Assembly: GCA_025355995.1 (NCBI GenBank)
Contig: JANXYQ010000002.1
Location: 1-60,060 of the forward strand
Source of the DNA: Spirochaetaceae bacterium
GTDB taxonomy: Bacteria > Spirochaetota > Spirochaetia > Treponematales > Rectinemataceae
DNA: 60,060 bases
Reading direction: 5' to 3'
Position 1 is the stretch's first letter, and each line of letters begins with the position of its first letter. Made by a program: the position numbers and the translations under genes. Shown here piece by piece: positions 51,445-60,060 of this stretch. Below the pieces are notes generated by a model. The model worked only from the letters and a program-made list of their open reading frames with translations, made no database searches and was not told the origin of the DNA.

Positions 51445-52521
51445 TCACGTGCGGTTCTTGCTCTGCGGATCGAGCGCGACGCGCAGGCCGTCGCCGAGGA
51501 AGTTCATGGCGAAGAGGAAAATCGTCATCGCGAGCGCCGGCACGAGGAGGCGCCAGGGATAGAGCTCCATGCCCTGGACTCCCTCGGACACCAGGGTCCC
51601 CCACGAGGCGGCCGGGGCGGAGACGCCGAGGCCGAGGAAGGAGAGGAAGGACTCGCTCATGATGAAACTCGGGAGCGAGAGGGTCGCGAAGATGATGATG
51701 ACGCCGAGGGTATTCGGGATGAGGTGGCGGAAGATGATCCGGCCGGTGCCAGCGCCCATGGATCGCGCGGCCTCTATGAACTCGGCGTTCTTGAGGCTGA
51801 TGATCTGGCCGCGCACGACGCGCGCGATGGTCAGCCACGATACCAGCGCGATGGCCACGAACAGTATTACGATCGAGCTCGCGCCGTCCTTGTGGAACAT
51901 GGCCATGAGGATTATGACGATGAGCATGTAGGGCAGGCCGTAGATGATGTCCACGATGCGCATGAGGAAATTGTCCAGCCGGCCGCCGGCGTAGCCCGCG
52001 ATGGCCCCGATGATGATGCCGATGAGCACGGCGGTGATGGTGCCGATGATGCCGACCATCATGGAGATGCGTCCGCCGTATATCGTGCGCGCGAGCATGT
52101 CCCGCCCCAGGTAATCGGTGCCGAGCAGGTAGACCTTGGAGCTCTTGGGATTCTTGGCGACGTCCGCCTTGACCGACTCGAGCTCGGCCCGAATCTTGTC
52201 CATCTCGGGACGGAGATCCTCGCGGCCCCCGTCGACGAGGCCCTTGAGCTCGACTATCCGTTTCTCGACCTTTTGTATGGCGATGGAGCCCGCGCTCTTG
52301 AGCGAGGGCGGGAGGTTGATGTGCGTCATCTCCTGCGAGGTATAGTCGTAGATGGGCAGTATGGGCGCGGCGAGGGTGATTATCGCGAAGGCGCCGACCA
52401 CCCAGAGGCCCAGGAGGGCCATCCGGTTCTTGCGGAGCCTGCGCCATGCGTCAGCCCACAGCGATACGGCCGCGACCTGCTGATTGAACTCGTTGACGGC
52501 CTGGCCGATATTCGTTGACAT
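51445..52521 (-). CDS. oppC: Oligopeptide ABC transporter permease OppC with periplasmic insert
   Basis: A 358-residue permease with an N-terminal cytoplasmic part, one helix (about 35-57), then an insert of about 50 residues (about 75-130) rich in Lys/Glu with heptad-like spacing (VEKRIVELKGLVDGG, MDKIRAELESVKADV), then the usual GTDYLGRDMLAR motif and five helices with the EAA loop (EAARSMGAGTGRIIFRHLIPN). Typical OppC is about 300 residues, so the insert explains the extra length. It should lie in the periplasm. Confidence 0.93.
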   Translation of the reverse strand: MSTNIGQAVNEFNQQVAAVSLWADAWRRLRKNRMALLGLWVVGAFAIITLAAPILPIYDYTSQEMTHINLPPSLKSAGSIAIQKVEKRIVELKGLVDGGREDLRPEMDKIRAELESVKADVAKNPKSSKVYLLGTDYLGRDMLARTIYGGRISMMVGIIGTITAVLIGIIIGAIAGYAGGRLDNFLMRIVDIIYGLPYMLIVIILMAMFHKDGASSIVILFVAIALVSWLTIARVVRGQIISLKNAEFIEAARSMGAGTGRIIFRHLIPNTLGVIIIFATLSLPSFIMSESFLSFLGLGVSAPAASWGTLVSEGVQGMELYPWRLLVPALAMTIFLFAMNFLGDGLRVALDPQSKNRT

Positions 52522-52531
52522 AGCCGTCCTC

Positions 52532-53461
52532 CTATTTGTAGGCGATGCGCGGGTCGAGGAATCCGTACACGATGTCGACCACGAAATTCATGACGATGAG
52601 GATGAGCGAGTAGACGATCACTTCCCCCATGATGAGCGTGTAGTCGCGGTTGAGCGCGGACTGCACGAATATCTTCCCGACTCCCGGCACAAGGAAGATC
52701 GTCTCTACGACGATCGATCCCGTGATGATGCCCGAGAAGGCCGGCCCCAGGTAGGAGACGATGGGCAGGAGCGCGCCCTTGAGGACGTGCTTGCCTATCA
52801 CGGTGGATTCCTTGAGCCCCTTGGCCCGGGCGGTGCGCACGTAATCCGAGCGCAGGACCTCCAGGATGCTCGCCCGCGACATGCGCGCGATGTAGGCGAA
52901 GTAGGGGAAGGAGAGCGTGATCACCGGCATGATGAGGGTCTTGAGCCCCGCCCGGTCAGTTATCCAGCCCGAGGTGGGCAGCCATTTGAGCTGCATCGCG
53001 AACACCAGCTGCAGCAGCGGGCCGATCACGAACAGGGGGACCGAGATGCCGACGACCGCCAGGGACATGGCCGTGTAGTCCTGCCATTTGTTCTGCTTGA
53101 GCGCCGAGACGATCCCGACAGCGATCCCGAGGGCCACCGCGAGCGCGAGGGAAAGGGTCCCGAGCAGCATGGAGTTGGGCATGCTCTGCTTGATGAGCGC
53201 GTTGACCGTCATGTCCTTGTAGCGGAAGGACGGGCCGAGGTCGCCGCGAAGGATCTCGCCGAAGTACCTGAGGTACTGACGCCCGAGGGACTCGTCCATG
53301 TGGTATTTTTTCATGAGGTTCTGCAGTACCTGGGCCGGAACCTTCTTCTCCGCGGAGAAAGGGCCGCCTGGCGCGAACCGTATCAGGAAGAAGCTGAGCG
53401 TGACAATGACGAACATCGTCGGGATCAAGCTCAGGAGTCTGCGGATGATGAACTTTGTCAT
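52532..53461 (-). CDS. oppB: Oligopeptide ABC transporter permease OppB
   Basis: A 309-residue permease with six helices. The N-terminal FIIRRLLSLIPTMFVIVTLSFFLIRFAPGGPF and the EAA loop (RTARAKGLKESTVIGKHVLKGALLP) are typical. The start at 53461 has GGAGG 9 bases upstream; the longer frame is a shadow. It follows oppA after a 188-base gap with two hairpins. Confidence 0.94.
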   Translation of the reverse strand: MTKFIIRRLLSLIPTMFVIVTLSFFLIRFAPGGPFSAEKKVPAQVLQNLMKKYHMDESLGRQYLRYFGEILRGDLGPSFRYKDMTVNALIKQSMPNSMLLGTLSLALAVALGIAVGIVSALKQNKWQDYTAMSLAVVGISVPLFVIGPLLQLVFAMQLKWLPTSGWITDRAGLKTLIMPVITLSFPYFAYIARMSRASILEVLRSDYVRTARAKGLKESTVIGKHVLKGALLPIVSYLGPAFSGIITGSIVVETIFLVPGVGKIFVQSALNRDYTLIMGEVIVYSLILIVMNFVVDIVYGFLDPRIAYK

Positions 53462-53562
53462 CGTGTCCTTGCCTCCGGTTGAGGAAAATACGCGTGGGTC
53501 GATGAAGCGCGCGAAGGCGGACGGCGTCGCTGGATGGACGCCGGCCGCCTTAGGGCGCCTCC

Positions 53563-53600
53563 GGAAAAGAAACCGCGGGAGCGCTCTCGCGCACCCGCGG
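53563..53600 (-). terminator. Partial terminator between oppA and oppB
   Basis: On the minus strand a 7-bp stem CCGCGGG/CCCGCGG encloses a nested GCGC-GAGA-GCGC hairpin and is followed by a T-rich stretch (TTTCTTTT). It probably ends most oppA transcripts and lets some through, giving more binding protein than permease. Confidence 0.7.
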
Positions 53601-53611
53601 CCGTCTTTCGC

Positions 53612-53641
53612 GGCCCTCCCGATCGCGGGATCGGGAGGGCC
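53612..53641 (-). other. 13-bp hairpin at the oppA 3' end
   Basis: GGCCCTCCCGATC and GATCGGGAGGGCC pair perfectly around a 4-base loop, 8 bases after the oppA stop. With no T-run it probably protects the oppA mRNA 3' end. Confidence 0.7.
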
Positions 53642-53649
53642 ATCGGAGC

Positions 53650-55242
53650 CTACTTCTTGGAGATGAACTTCCAGGGGTGGGTATCGAGGGTGTTGTTGTA
53701 CCAGCCGTTCCACTTCTTCAGGTCGATCAGGTTCTGCGACACGTAGTAGTAGAAGGGGATGATGTGCTGGTCGGTCTCGACGAGGAGGGTCTCGGCCTGC
53801 TGCATCACCTTGTTGCGCGCGGCGCCGCCCATCATGGACGCTTCCTGCTTGATGAGGGCGTCGTACTTGGGATTGTCGTACTTGCCGTCGTTGTTGCCGC
53901 CGTCCTTCACGAACATGTTGAGGTAGCTGTCCGGATCGAGGTAGTCGGCCTGCCAGCCGGCGCGCGTGATCTGGAAGTCGTGTGTACCGGAACGGGTGTC
54001 GAGGAAGGTCTTCCACTCGAGGTTCTGGAGCTGGACGTCGATCCCGAGGACCGTCTTCCACTGCTCCTGGACGAATTCGGCGATCTTCTTGTGGTTCTCG
54101 TTGGTGTTGTAGATGACCGTGACGGCTGGGAAGCCCTTGCCGCCGGGGAAGCCGGCGTCGGCGAGGAGCTTCTTGGCCTGCTCGGGGTTATACGCGTTGC
54201 CCTTGGGCGGGGTATAGCCTTCCATCGGCGGGACGAGGGCGTTGGTGGCGAGCTGTCCGCCCTTGGTGATCTTGTCGACTATGGCCTTCTTGTCGATCGC
54301 CATGGCGAGGGCCTTGCGGACGCGGACGTCGTCGAAGGGCTTCTTCGTCATGTTGAAGATGTAATAATAGGAGATCGTCGCGGGCGCGACCTGGTAGTCG
54401 GAGCGGAGCTTGACCTCGTCGAGGAGGTCGTTCGGGACCGTGGTCGCCCAGTCAAGTTCCTTGTTCTTGAGCATGTTGTACTCGGTCTTGACGTCGTTGA
54501 TCGGGAGGAACTTGACCGAGGCGAGCTTGACGTTCTTGGCGTCCCAGTACTTCGGGTTCTTGACCGCGAGGAGGTACTGCTGCTGCTTGTACTCCTTGAG
54601 GACGAAGGCGCCGTTGCTGACGTAGTTCTCCGGCTTGGTCCACTGGTCCCCGACCTTGGCGATCACGTGGAGGGGCTGGGGAGCGAAGATCTGATGGGCG
54701 AACATGTCGAGGGCGAAGGCGACGGGCCCGACCATGGTCACCTGGAAGGTGTAGTCGTCGAGCGCCTTGACGCCGACGGCGGCCTTGGCGGCGGCCTTGG
54801 CGGCGGCGTTGTCCGCGTCGGACTTGGCCTTGTCGGGGGCCCAGGTATTGTAATCGTTGGCGCCCTTGACGACGATGCCGATGAGGTAGGCGTACTCGCT
54901 GGCGGTGTCGGGATCGAGGTTGCGGAGCCAGCTGTCGACGAAGGTCTGGGCGGTGACGGGAACGCCGTCGGACCAGGTGCTCTTGCGGAGCTTGAAGGTG
55001 TAGACGCTGCCGTCGGCGCTGGCCTTCCAGGACTCGGCGATGCCGGGGACGGCATGGCAGGTCTTGGGATCGTTGACTACGAGGCCCTCGCCGAGGGCGA
55101 GGAATACTTTCTGCTCAGGGACTCCCTGCATATGGGCGGGGTCCAGCGATTGGATCTCGTCGCCGTTGCCGATCACGAAATCCTGGGCCGATATGCCCAT
55201 GACGGCGATCAGGGCGAAAAGGATAAAGAAAATCTTCTTCAT
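53650..55242 (-). CDS. oppA: Oligopeptide-binding protein OppA
   Basis: The 530-residue periplasmic solute-binding protein catches peptides for the OppBCDF importer. A signal peptide (about 1-19, GISAQ) has no lipobox, so it is probably soluble. Family 5 landmarks are DPAHMQGVPEQKVFLALGEGL, YTFKLRKSTWSDGVPVTA, and the FNMTKKPFDDVRVRKALAMAID region. A short Ala/Lys-rich insert (about 140-155) stands out. AGGAGGAAG precedes the start. Confidence 0.95.
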   Translation of the reverse strand: MKKIFFILFALIAVMGISAQDFVIGNGDEIQSLDPAHMQGVPEQKVFLALGEGLVVNDPKTCHAVPGIAESWKASADGSVYTFKLRKSTWSDGVPVTAQTFVDSWLRNLDPDTASEYAYLIGIVVKGANDYNTWAPDKAKSDADNAAAKAAAKAAVGVKALDDYTFQVTMVGPVAFALDMFAHQIFAPQPLHVIAKVGDQWTKPENYVSNGAFVLKEYKQQQYLLAVKNPKYWDAKNVKLASVKFLPINDVKTEYNMLKNKELDWATTVPNDLLDEVKLRSDYQVAPATISYYYIFNMTKKPFDDVRVRKALAMAIDKKAIVDKITKGGQLATNALVPPMEGYTPPKGNAYNPEQAKKLLADAGFPGGKGFPAVTVIYNTNENHKKIAEFVQEQWKTVLGIDVQLQNLEWKTFLDTRSGTHDFQITRAGWQADYLDPDSYLNMFVKDGGNNDGKYDNPKYDALIKQEASMMGGAARNKVMQQAETLLVETDQHIIPFYYYVSQNLIDLKKWNGWYNNTLDTHPWKFISKK

Positions 55243-55276
55243 GCTTCCTCCTAAGAATGAACTAGAGCGATTAATG

Positions 55277-55305
55277 TTTATACCTCTTTATCAGGACCCC
55301 GGCAA
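55277..55305 (-). promoter_or_regulatory. Predicted promoter of oppABCDF
   Basis: On the minus strand TTGCCG and TATAAA are separated by exactly 17 bases, 35 bases before the oppA start. Good consensus match, read by eye. Confidence 0.6.
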
Positions 55306-55377
55306 CCCATTTCACCGCGGATTAGGCAGGGACCGCTCCGAGGACAACCCTGATATATATGCATCCCGAACGCATAT

Positions 55378-58065
55378 TTATCGCCGAGGCAGGCTGTCCA
55401 GGATCGCCTTCGCGGTTCCTGCCGTATCGTCCAGGAGGGCAAGGAGCCTTTCGACGTCCCGCTCAATCGGGTCCATCGGCGCATCGAGGCCGAAGCCGCT
55501 CCGCTTGGCGGTGACGCAAGCCGCCTCGATGGCGGCGGCCGCCGCGCCGAGCGGCTCGGCGCAGAGCGATAGGGAGCTGCCCTTGAGCGCGTGGCCGAGC
55601 CGCTGCAGTGCGCCGAGGTCCCGCGACCGGACGGCCACGGCATAGGCGTCCCGCCGACCCTGCGCCTCCTCGACGAATATGCCCAGGAGCTCTCGCATGA
55701 AGACCGAGTCGCCCTCGAGGCGGTCGAGCAGGGCCTCCTCGTCCACGAGGGGTGCCCCCGGGGCGCTGGGCGGCGGCGCCGCGGCCGGCTCCCCCTCGGG
55801 CAGGCGCGAAGCCTCTACAGTCGCGGCGGCGTGGGGCCCGAGGCGGCGGTCGGTCGAGGCGACCCGCGCGAGGAGGGCGTCGAGGGCGGCGGGGTCCAGG
55901 GGCTTGGGCAGGCAGTCGATCATGCCGGCGGACGCGATCGCGCCGCGCAATCCGTATTCGGAGCGCGCCGTCATCGCGGCGATCGCCATCGTCCCCGACT
56001 GGCCTGCGGCCGTCTCGGACTTGATCCGGCGGCAGGCCTCGAAGCCGTCCATGTCGGGCAGCCCGAGGTCCAGGAGGAGGAGGTCGAATTCGCCCTCGCC
56101 CAGCCGGGCGAGAGCCTCGGCGCCGGTTCCCGCGTAGGCCGCCTCGTGACCGTATCGCTCGAGGTAGCGCCTCGCCACGGCGCAGTTGACGGGGTCGTCG
56201 TCGACGACGAGGATGCGCAGGGCCCTGCCGCCAGCGGCCAGCGTCCCGGGGAGAGGATGCGCCTTGGCCTCCTCGCCGGGCTCGAAGCGCGAGGTGAAGG
56301 AGAAGGTGCTCCCCCTGCCCTCGGTCGACTCGACGGATATCTCGCCTCCCAAGAGGGCGACAAGCCGTTTGCTTATCGAGAGACCGAGTCCCGTGCCCCC
56401 GAAGCGCCGGGCGACGCTAGGGTCGACCTGCGAGAAATCCTGGAAGAGCCTAGGGATATTGTCCTGGGCGATGCCCATTCCCGAGTCGCGGACGGTGGTG
56501 CGGATACAAAGGCTGCGCGGGTCCTCTCCGCCCGCGTCCGACTCGAGCGTCGTTTGCGACGAGTACGACGACGACGATATATGAACCGCGACGGCCCCGC
56601 GCTCGGTGAATTTCACGGCATTGCTCACCAGGTTCATGAGCACCTGGCCGTAGCGGAGCGGATCTCCCCTCACGAAGCGCGGCGTGCCTTCTTCGACCAC
56701 GATATCCAGGAAGAGGCCTTTCCCGTCCACGGCCGGCCGGAAGGACTTGAGCATAGCGACGGCCTTCTCGTGAAGGTCGAAATCGAAGGACTCGAGCTCC
56801 ATCTTCCCGGCCTCGATCTTGGACAGGTCGAGGAGGTCGTTGACGAGGCCGAGCAGGATATTCCCGGAGGAGAGGATGACCTCGAGGTCGTCCCGCAACT
56901 CCGGCGTAGGTCCGCCCGGTGAGGGTCCGCCGCGGAGGTTCAGGTCGGCAAGGCCGATGATCGCGTTGAGCGGGTTGCGCAGTTCGTGGCTTATGACGGC
57001 TACGAAGGCGCTCTTGGCGGCGTTGGCGGCGTCCGCCGCGGCTCTCGCGCCCTCGAGTTCCCTCCTCGCCTTGGCCAGTGCGGTGATATCGCGGAAAAGG
57101 AACAGCCTGCCGCGCCAGGCTTTCCTTTCTTTCTGCAGCACTCGGTAGGAGCTGACCAGGTAGTCGACTCCCCCGGCCGACCACTCCCTCTCCTGCCCGT
57201 CGACCCAGTCCTCGCTGAGGACTGGTATTACCTCGGAGGCGTGCCGCCCCTCGAGCGCGTCGGGATCGGGGAAAAGGCGCATAGACTCATCCGTCGCCCC
57301 TACGACGAAGCCTTCCCCGTCGATCGCGAGTATTGGCGTGTCGATCGACTGAAGTATCACGCTTTTAGCGTACGGTACGATATCCAGGAGGTCGAAATGG
57401 CGAAGGGAATTCGCGACGATCAAGCCGGAGAGGGCGAAGACGATCGGCGTCGGATCGTAGGCGGTCCGGTAGAAAAACAGGAAAACGAAGGCGGCGTTAG
57501 TCGCCAGGGGCAGGGCCAGGAGGGCGATTAGGTGCCGCATCCATCTGGCGATCATGCCCTTCGATCGGAGGGCGAACATGATCATCATTCGGGACGCTAA
57601 GGCTACGTGGATGTAAGCGTACGCTATAAAAACCCAGAAGGCCCATCCTCCCTCGGGGTTTACCGGCAAGACCGAGAGCGGGTCGCCGGTCCAGAAGGCG
57701 TGGTGGATGTGGTTAGTCCCGATAAGCACGATGACCGCGATGCCGGGGAGGAGGATGAGAATGACGTGGAGGCCCCTGGCCGGCCGCTTGGCGATTGCCC
57801 GGCCGAACATGAAAAAAGCGGCCGGAAGGAAGGCGATTCCAAGGTATTGCAGCTTGAGCGCCTCGAATTTCCCCTCGGGACTGGGCATTTCCCAAAGCAC
57901 CAGCCTGAAGACGCTCCACAAAAATATAGTCGTCTGGAAAAAAGCGAAGCTTCTCGAGATGTCCCTCTTCGTCCCGAACCAGGAGCGCACGCCCAGGAGG
58001 AGGGAAACGAGGGCGGAGACGATCATCGCTACCGCGTAGGGATGGATGGGCAGGCCGAAGCGCAT
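55378..58065 (-). CDS. Hybrid histidine kinase with 7TM sensor, PAS, REC and Hpt domains
   Basis: An 895-residue sensor with a multi-helix membrane region (about 1-225) of the type with seven helices and no large periplasmic domain. Then follow a PAS-like domain (about 230-340), HisKA with SHELRNPLNAI, ATPase domain (NLVSNAVKFTERG, DSGMGI, GGTGLGLSISK), a receiver with phosphoacceptor in LLLLDLGLPDMDG, and a C-terminal Hpt with HALKGSS. All phosphorelay residues are present, so it can pass phosphate to a further receiver; the lone receivers at 35816 and 25526 are candidates. It lies upstream of the opp operon but is separated by that operon's own promoter. Confidence 0.93.
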   Translation of the reverse strand: MRFGLPIHPYAVAMIVSALVSLLLGVRSWFGTKRDISRSFAFFQTTIFLWSVFRLVLWEMPSPEGKFEALKLQYLGIAFLPAAFFMFGRAIAKRPARGLHVILILLPGIAVIVLIGTNHIHHAFWTGDPLSVLPVNPEGGWAFWVFIAYAYIHVALASRMMIMFALRSKGMIARWMRHLIALLALPLATNAAFVFLFFYRTAYDPTPIVFALSGLIVANSLRHFDLLDIVPYAKSVILQSIDTPILAIDGEGFVVGATDESMRLFPDPDALEGRHASEVIPVLSEDWVDGQEREWSAGGVDYLVSSYRVLQKERKAWRGRLFLFRDITALAKARRELEGARAAADAANAAKSAFVAVISHELRNPLNAIIGLADLNLRGGPSPGGPTPELRDDLEVILSSGNILLGLVNDLLDLSKIEAGKMELESFDFDLHEKAVAMLKSFRPAVDGKGLFLDIVVEEGTPRFVRGDPLRYGQVLMNLVSNAVKFTERGAVAVHISSSSYSSQTTLESDAGGEDPRSLCIRTTVRDSGMGIAQDNIPRLFQDFSQVDPSVARRFGGTGLGLSISKRLVALLGGEISVESTEGRGSTFSFTSRFEPGEEAKAHPLPGTLAAGGRALRILVVDDDPVNCAVARRYLERYGHEAAYAGTGAEALARLGEGEFDLLLLDLGLPDMDGFEACRRIKSETAAGQSGTMAIAAMTARSEYGLRGAIASAGMIDCLPKPLDPAALDALLARVASTDRRLGPHAAATVEASRLPEGEPAAAPPPSAPGAPLVDEEALLDRLEGDSVFMRELLGIFVEEAQGRRDAYAVAVRSRDLGALQRLGHALKGSSLSLCAEPLGAAAAAIEAACVTAKRSGFGLDAPMDPIERDVERLLALLDDTAGTAKAILDSLPRR

Positions 58066-58110
58066 ATGACCAATTATAGGGAAAACGCTACAGTCGCCCA
58101 GGCCCGGGGG

Positions 58111-60060
58111 CTAAGAAACGACTTTAAGGCTCGAGCCGGAACGGCCCTTCGAGACCTCGATTCGGGAGGGTATCCGCGCCTTGAGCTCGGCGACGTGCGA
58201 GACGATGCCGATCGTCCGCGCCCCCCGCGCCTCGTCGAGCACGGCTACGGCGCGATCGAGCGCCTCGTCGTCCAGGCTGCCGAAGCCTTCGTCGATGAAG
58301 ATGGCGTCGAGGGAGGCTCCCCCGGACCTTTCCCTTATCGTGTCCGCGAGGCCCAGGGCGAGGCTCAAGGAGGTCAGAAAGCGCTCGCCGCCGGAGAGGG
58401 TGCCCGAGGGCCTCGACTGCCCCGTATGGGCGTCGCGGACCAGGAGCTCCAGACCGGCCTTGCCCCGGCCCGAGCCCTCGTCGGCCGCGAGCGCGAATCT
58501 CCCATCGGACATCTGGCCCAGCCTCGCCGACGCGCGCTCCACGACGACGCGGAAATAGGCACCGAGCACATAGTTCTTGAAAGGCAGCCGGCGCCCCTGC
58601 ATCTCGCCGTTCAGTAGGGCCGACAGCCCGTTCATTCGCGACCAGGCGGCGTCGAGGCGCGCGCGCTCCTCCGCGAGGGCCGCCCTCTCGCTCCTCTCGC
58701 GGGCGAGGGCCGCTATGCGCGAGGCGGCCGCGTCGATACGGCCTTGCAGGCCGTCCCGAAGCCCCCTGGCCTCGACGACCTCGGCCTCGAGCGAGGCCCG
58801 GTCCGCATTCGGCTCGCCTCCGCCCGCCGCGGCGGAAATCTCGGCCGCGATAGCCTGGGCGACCGCTCTCGCGGTCGCGAGCTCGTCTCGGTACGCCGCG
58901 GCCGCGGCTTCCCGCGAGGCCAGCTCCGCGCGGTCCATCATCGCCGCGCGCGCGGCCCCGGCGTCGGCGAAGCCCGCCTCGGCCAAGGCGGCTTTCTCGA
59001 CGCTCGAGGCTGCCTCGACGCGCAGGCGAAACGCCTCCGCGCGCGAAGCGAGCTCGGCCGCGAGTCCTTCGGCCTTGTGGCGCTCGGCCGTCCAGGCCGA
59101 GACCGCGGCCTCCAGCCTCGCGCGCTCGGAGTCGGCGTTCGCACGCCGGGCCCTCGCGGCGGCGGCCCGGGGGCCCGGATCGCTCGCTCCCGCGCCCGAC
59201 GACACCGCGGCGAGCCTGGCCTCGAGGCGTGTCGCCTCGAGGGCCGCCTCTTGAGCCGCCGCTTCCGCGGCCGCGCGGAGGGCGCGGGCGGCCTCCAGGG
59301 CCCCGCCGGCCTTCGAGGAGGCGACCCGCCTCCTCTCCATCCCGCGGAGCCGCTCCGCCGACGCGACTAGGGCGTCGGAGGCGCGGCTGGCCCCCGCGCG
59401 CGCCTCGGCGAGATCCCGGGTCGGGCGGCCTTCATCGAGCGCGTCTCCGGGCACGAGCTCGCGCAGCTCTTTCTCCACCTCGGCCGCCCTGGCCTCCGCG
59501 GCCTTGGAGAGCGCGCTGGCATCGGCCTCGAGGACGAGGGCGGCGTCCTTGGCTGCCCTCGGCGCCTCGCCGGCGGGCGCCTCGCCCGCCCGGGACGGCG
59601 CGGGCCTCGCGGGGGCGGGATGGTCCAGCGAGCCGCAGACGGGGCAGGGCGACCCGCTTTCGAGGCCGAGGGCCAGGCGCGAGGCGAGGCCCGCGAGCTC
59701 GGCGGCCTCGCTAGCCGTCCAGGCAGCGGAGGCCGCGGCGAGCTTTTCCCCGGCGGCCCGCGCCGAGGCGGCCGCGGCTCGCGCGGCGGCCCGGTAACCG
59801 ACGACCTTCTCCGCCAAAGCCGCGATGGATTCCGCCGCCTTGAGCGCCGCGTTAGCCGATTCCGAAGCGGAGCGATCGCGGTCGAAGGCGACTCGTATCT
59901 CCGCCTCCTCCTCCTCTCCCACCGCCGTCCCGTCCCGAGCCGCCGTCGCGAGGGCCTCGGCTCGCCGCGCCTCTTCGGCGCGGGCGACGACGGCTCCCGC
60001 CGCCTCTCGCGCGAGGGCGAGCTCCCTGCGGGCGGAAGCGGCCTCCGCCCAGGCCTTCGC
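58111..60060 (-). CDS. sbcC: SbcC exonuclease subunit, 3' part
   Basis: The gene runs off the right edge; only its last 650 codons are seen. SbcC pairs with SbcD to cut DNA hairpins and double-strand ends. Visible are long Ala/Glu/Arg-rich coiled-coil arms flanking the zinc-hook CPVC (GSPCPVCGSLDH), the C-terminal ATPase lobe with signature LSGGERFLTSLSLALGLAD and the Walker B/D-loop IFIDEGFGSLDDEAL. The arms are unusually alanine-rich, reflecting high GC. The N-terminal Walker A lies outside the window. Confidence 0.9.
   Translation of the reverse strand, partial: AKAWAEAASARRELALAREAAGAVVARAEEARRAEALATAARDGTAVGEEEEAEIRVAFDRDRSASESANAALKAAESIAALAEKVVGYRAAARAAAASARAAGEKLAAASAAWTASEAAELAGLASRLALGLESGSPCPVCGSLDHPAPARPAPSRAGEAPAGEAPRAAKDAALVLEADASALSKAAEARAAEVEKELRELVPGDALDEGRPTRDLAEARAGASRASDALVASAERLRGMERRRVASSKAGGALEAARALRAAAEAAAQEAALEATRLEARLAAVSSGAGASDPGPRAAAARARRANADSERARLEAAVSAWTAERHKAEGLAAELASRAEAFRLRVEAASSVEKAALAEAGFADAGAARAAMMDRAELASREAAAAAYRDELATARAVAQAIAAEISAAAGGGEPNADRASLEAEVVEARGLRDGLQGRIDAAASRIAALARERSERAALAEERARLDAAWSRMNGLSALLNGEMQGRRLPFKNYVLGAYFRVVVERASARLGQMSDGRFALAADEGSGRGKAGLELLVRDAHTGQSRPSGTLSGGERFLTSLSLALGLADTIRERSGGASLDAIFIDEGFGSLDDEALDRAVAVLDEARGARTIGIVSHVAELKARIPSRIEVSKGRSGSSLKVVS

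Noticed and set aside
53677-55254. A 525-codon open frame antisense to oppA
   Set aside because: Long antisense frames are expected in GC-rich DNA; its protein is a Val/Gly/Leu/Glu repeat with no domain, and oppA on the other strand is a clear gene.

Overview
The window is 60 kb of GC-rich (estimated at roughly 63-65% by eye) bacterial chromosome, densely packed on both strands. Gene content suggests a motile, anaerobic or facultative Gram-negative-type bacterium, most likely a high-GC spirochaete (Spirochaetota). Supporting this are many lipoproteins, outer-membrane beta-barrels, a MotA/MotB stator pair outside a flagellar operon, a FecR-type lipoprotein, a small TrpR, and a tungsten-type aldehyde:ferredoxin oxidoreductase. 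This is inference; no rRNA or tRNA gene was seen to confirm it.

Layout. 1-8 kb: PPK2, a nuclease-like lipoprotein, a c-heme-tagged adenylate cyclase with a cytochrome P460-like lipoprotein, an HD-GYP phosphodiesterase, membrane proteins, an SDR and a small beta-barrel. 8-16 kb is an accessory stretch: a QueG-like Fe-S protein with DUF3795, then several internally deleted or broken genes (short TfoX, broken acyltransferase, truncated remnant). A lower-GC cassette of DHFR/RibD-like, DUF4256 and VOC genes follows, then a scar where a type I restriction-modification operon has collapsed to the hsdM start joined to the hsdR end. 16-25 kb: prolyl-tRNA synthetase, two envelope proteins, the AOR/four-cluster ferredoxin/ThiS-like cluster, and proline catabolism (PruA). 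24-36 kb: a HisKA_2 kinase divergent from a receiver-only regulator, an active/inactive M16 protease pair, a split threonine/serine exporter, a Spy-like protein with ECF sigma factor and membrane partner, MFS, FecR, MotAB. 36-44 kb: phosphoribosyltransferase with receiver, EFR1 flavodoxin-ferredoxin, dienelactone hydrolase, an AbrB-FliG fusion, a TipA-like MerR regulator, two translationally coupled degenerate cyclase-fold proteins, TrpR and cyclophilin. 44-60 kb: a DipZ-type CcdA-thioredoxin protein, an ABC exporter, two envelope proteins, the oppABCDF operon, a large hybrid histidine kinase and the 3' part of sbcC.

The most unusual items are: (1) a 137-residue protein joining an AbrB/MazE DNA-binding domain to the FliG C-terminal (stator-contact) domain; (2) a coupled gene pair whose class III cyclase-like domains keep complementary catalytic residues, metal aspartates in one and the transition-state asparagine in the other, as in the C1/C2 halves of mammalian adenylyl cyclase; (3) a periplasmic c-heme sensor adenylate cyclase next to a heme lipoprotein. 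Signalling dominates the window: two cyclase systems, HD-GYP, two histidine kinases, two lone receivers, ECF, MerR and TrpR regulators. Most operons use 1-4 base stop/start overlaps, and three convergent gene pairs share a single CTAG as both stop codons.
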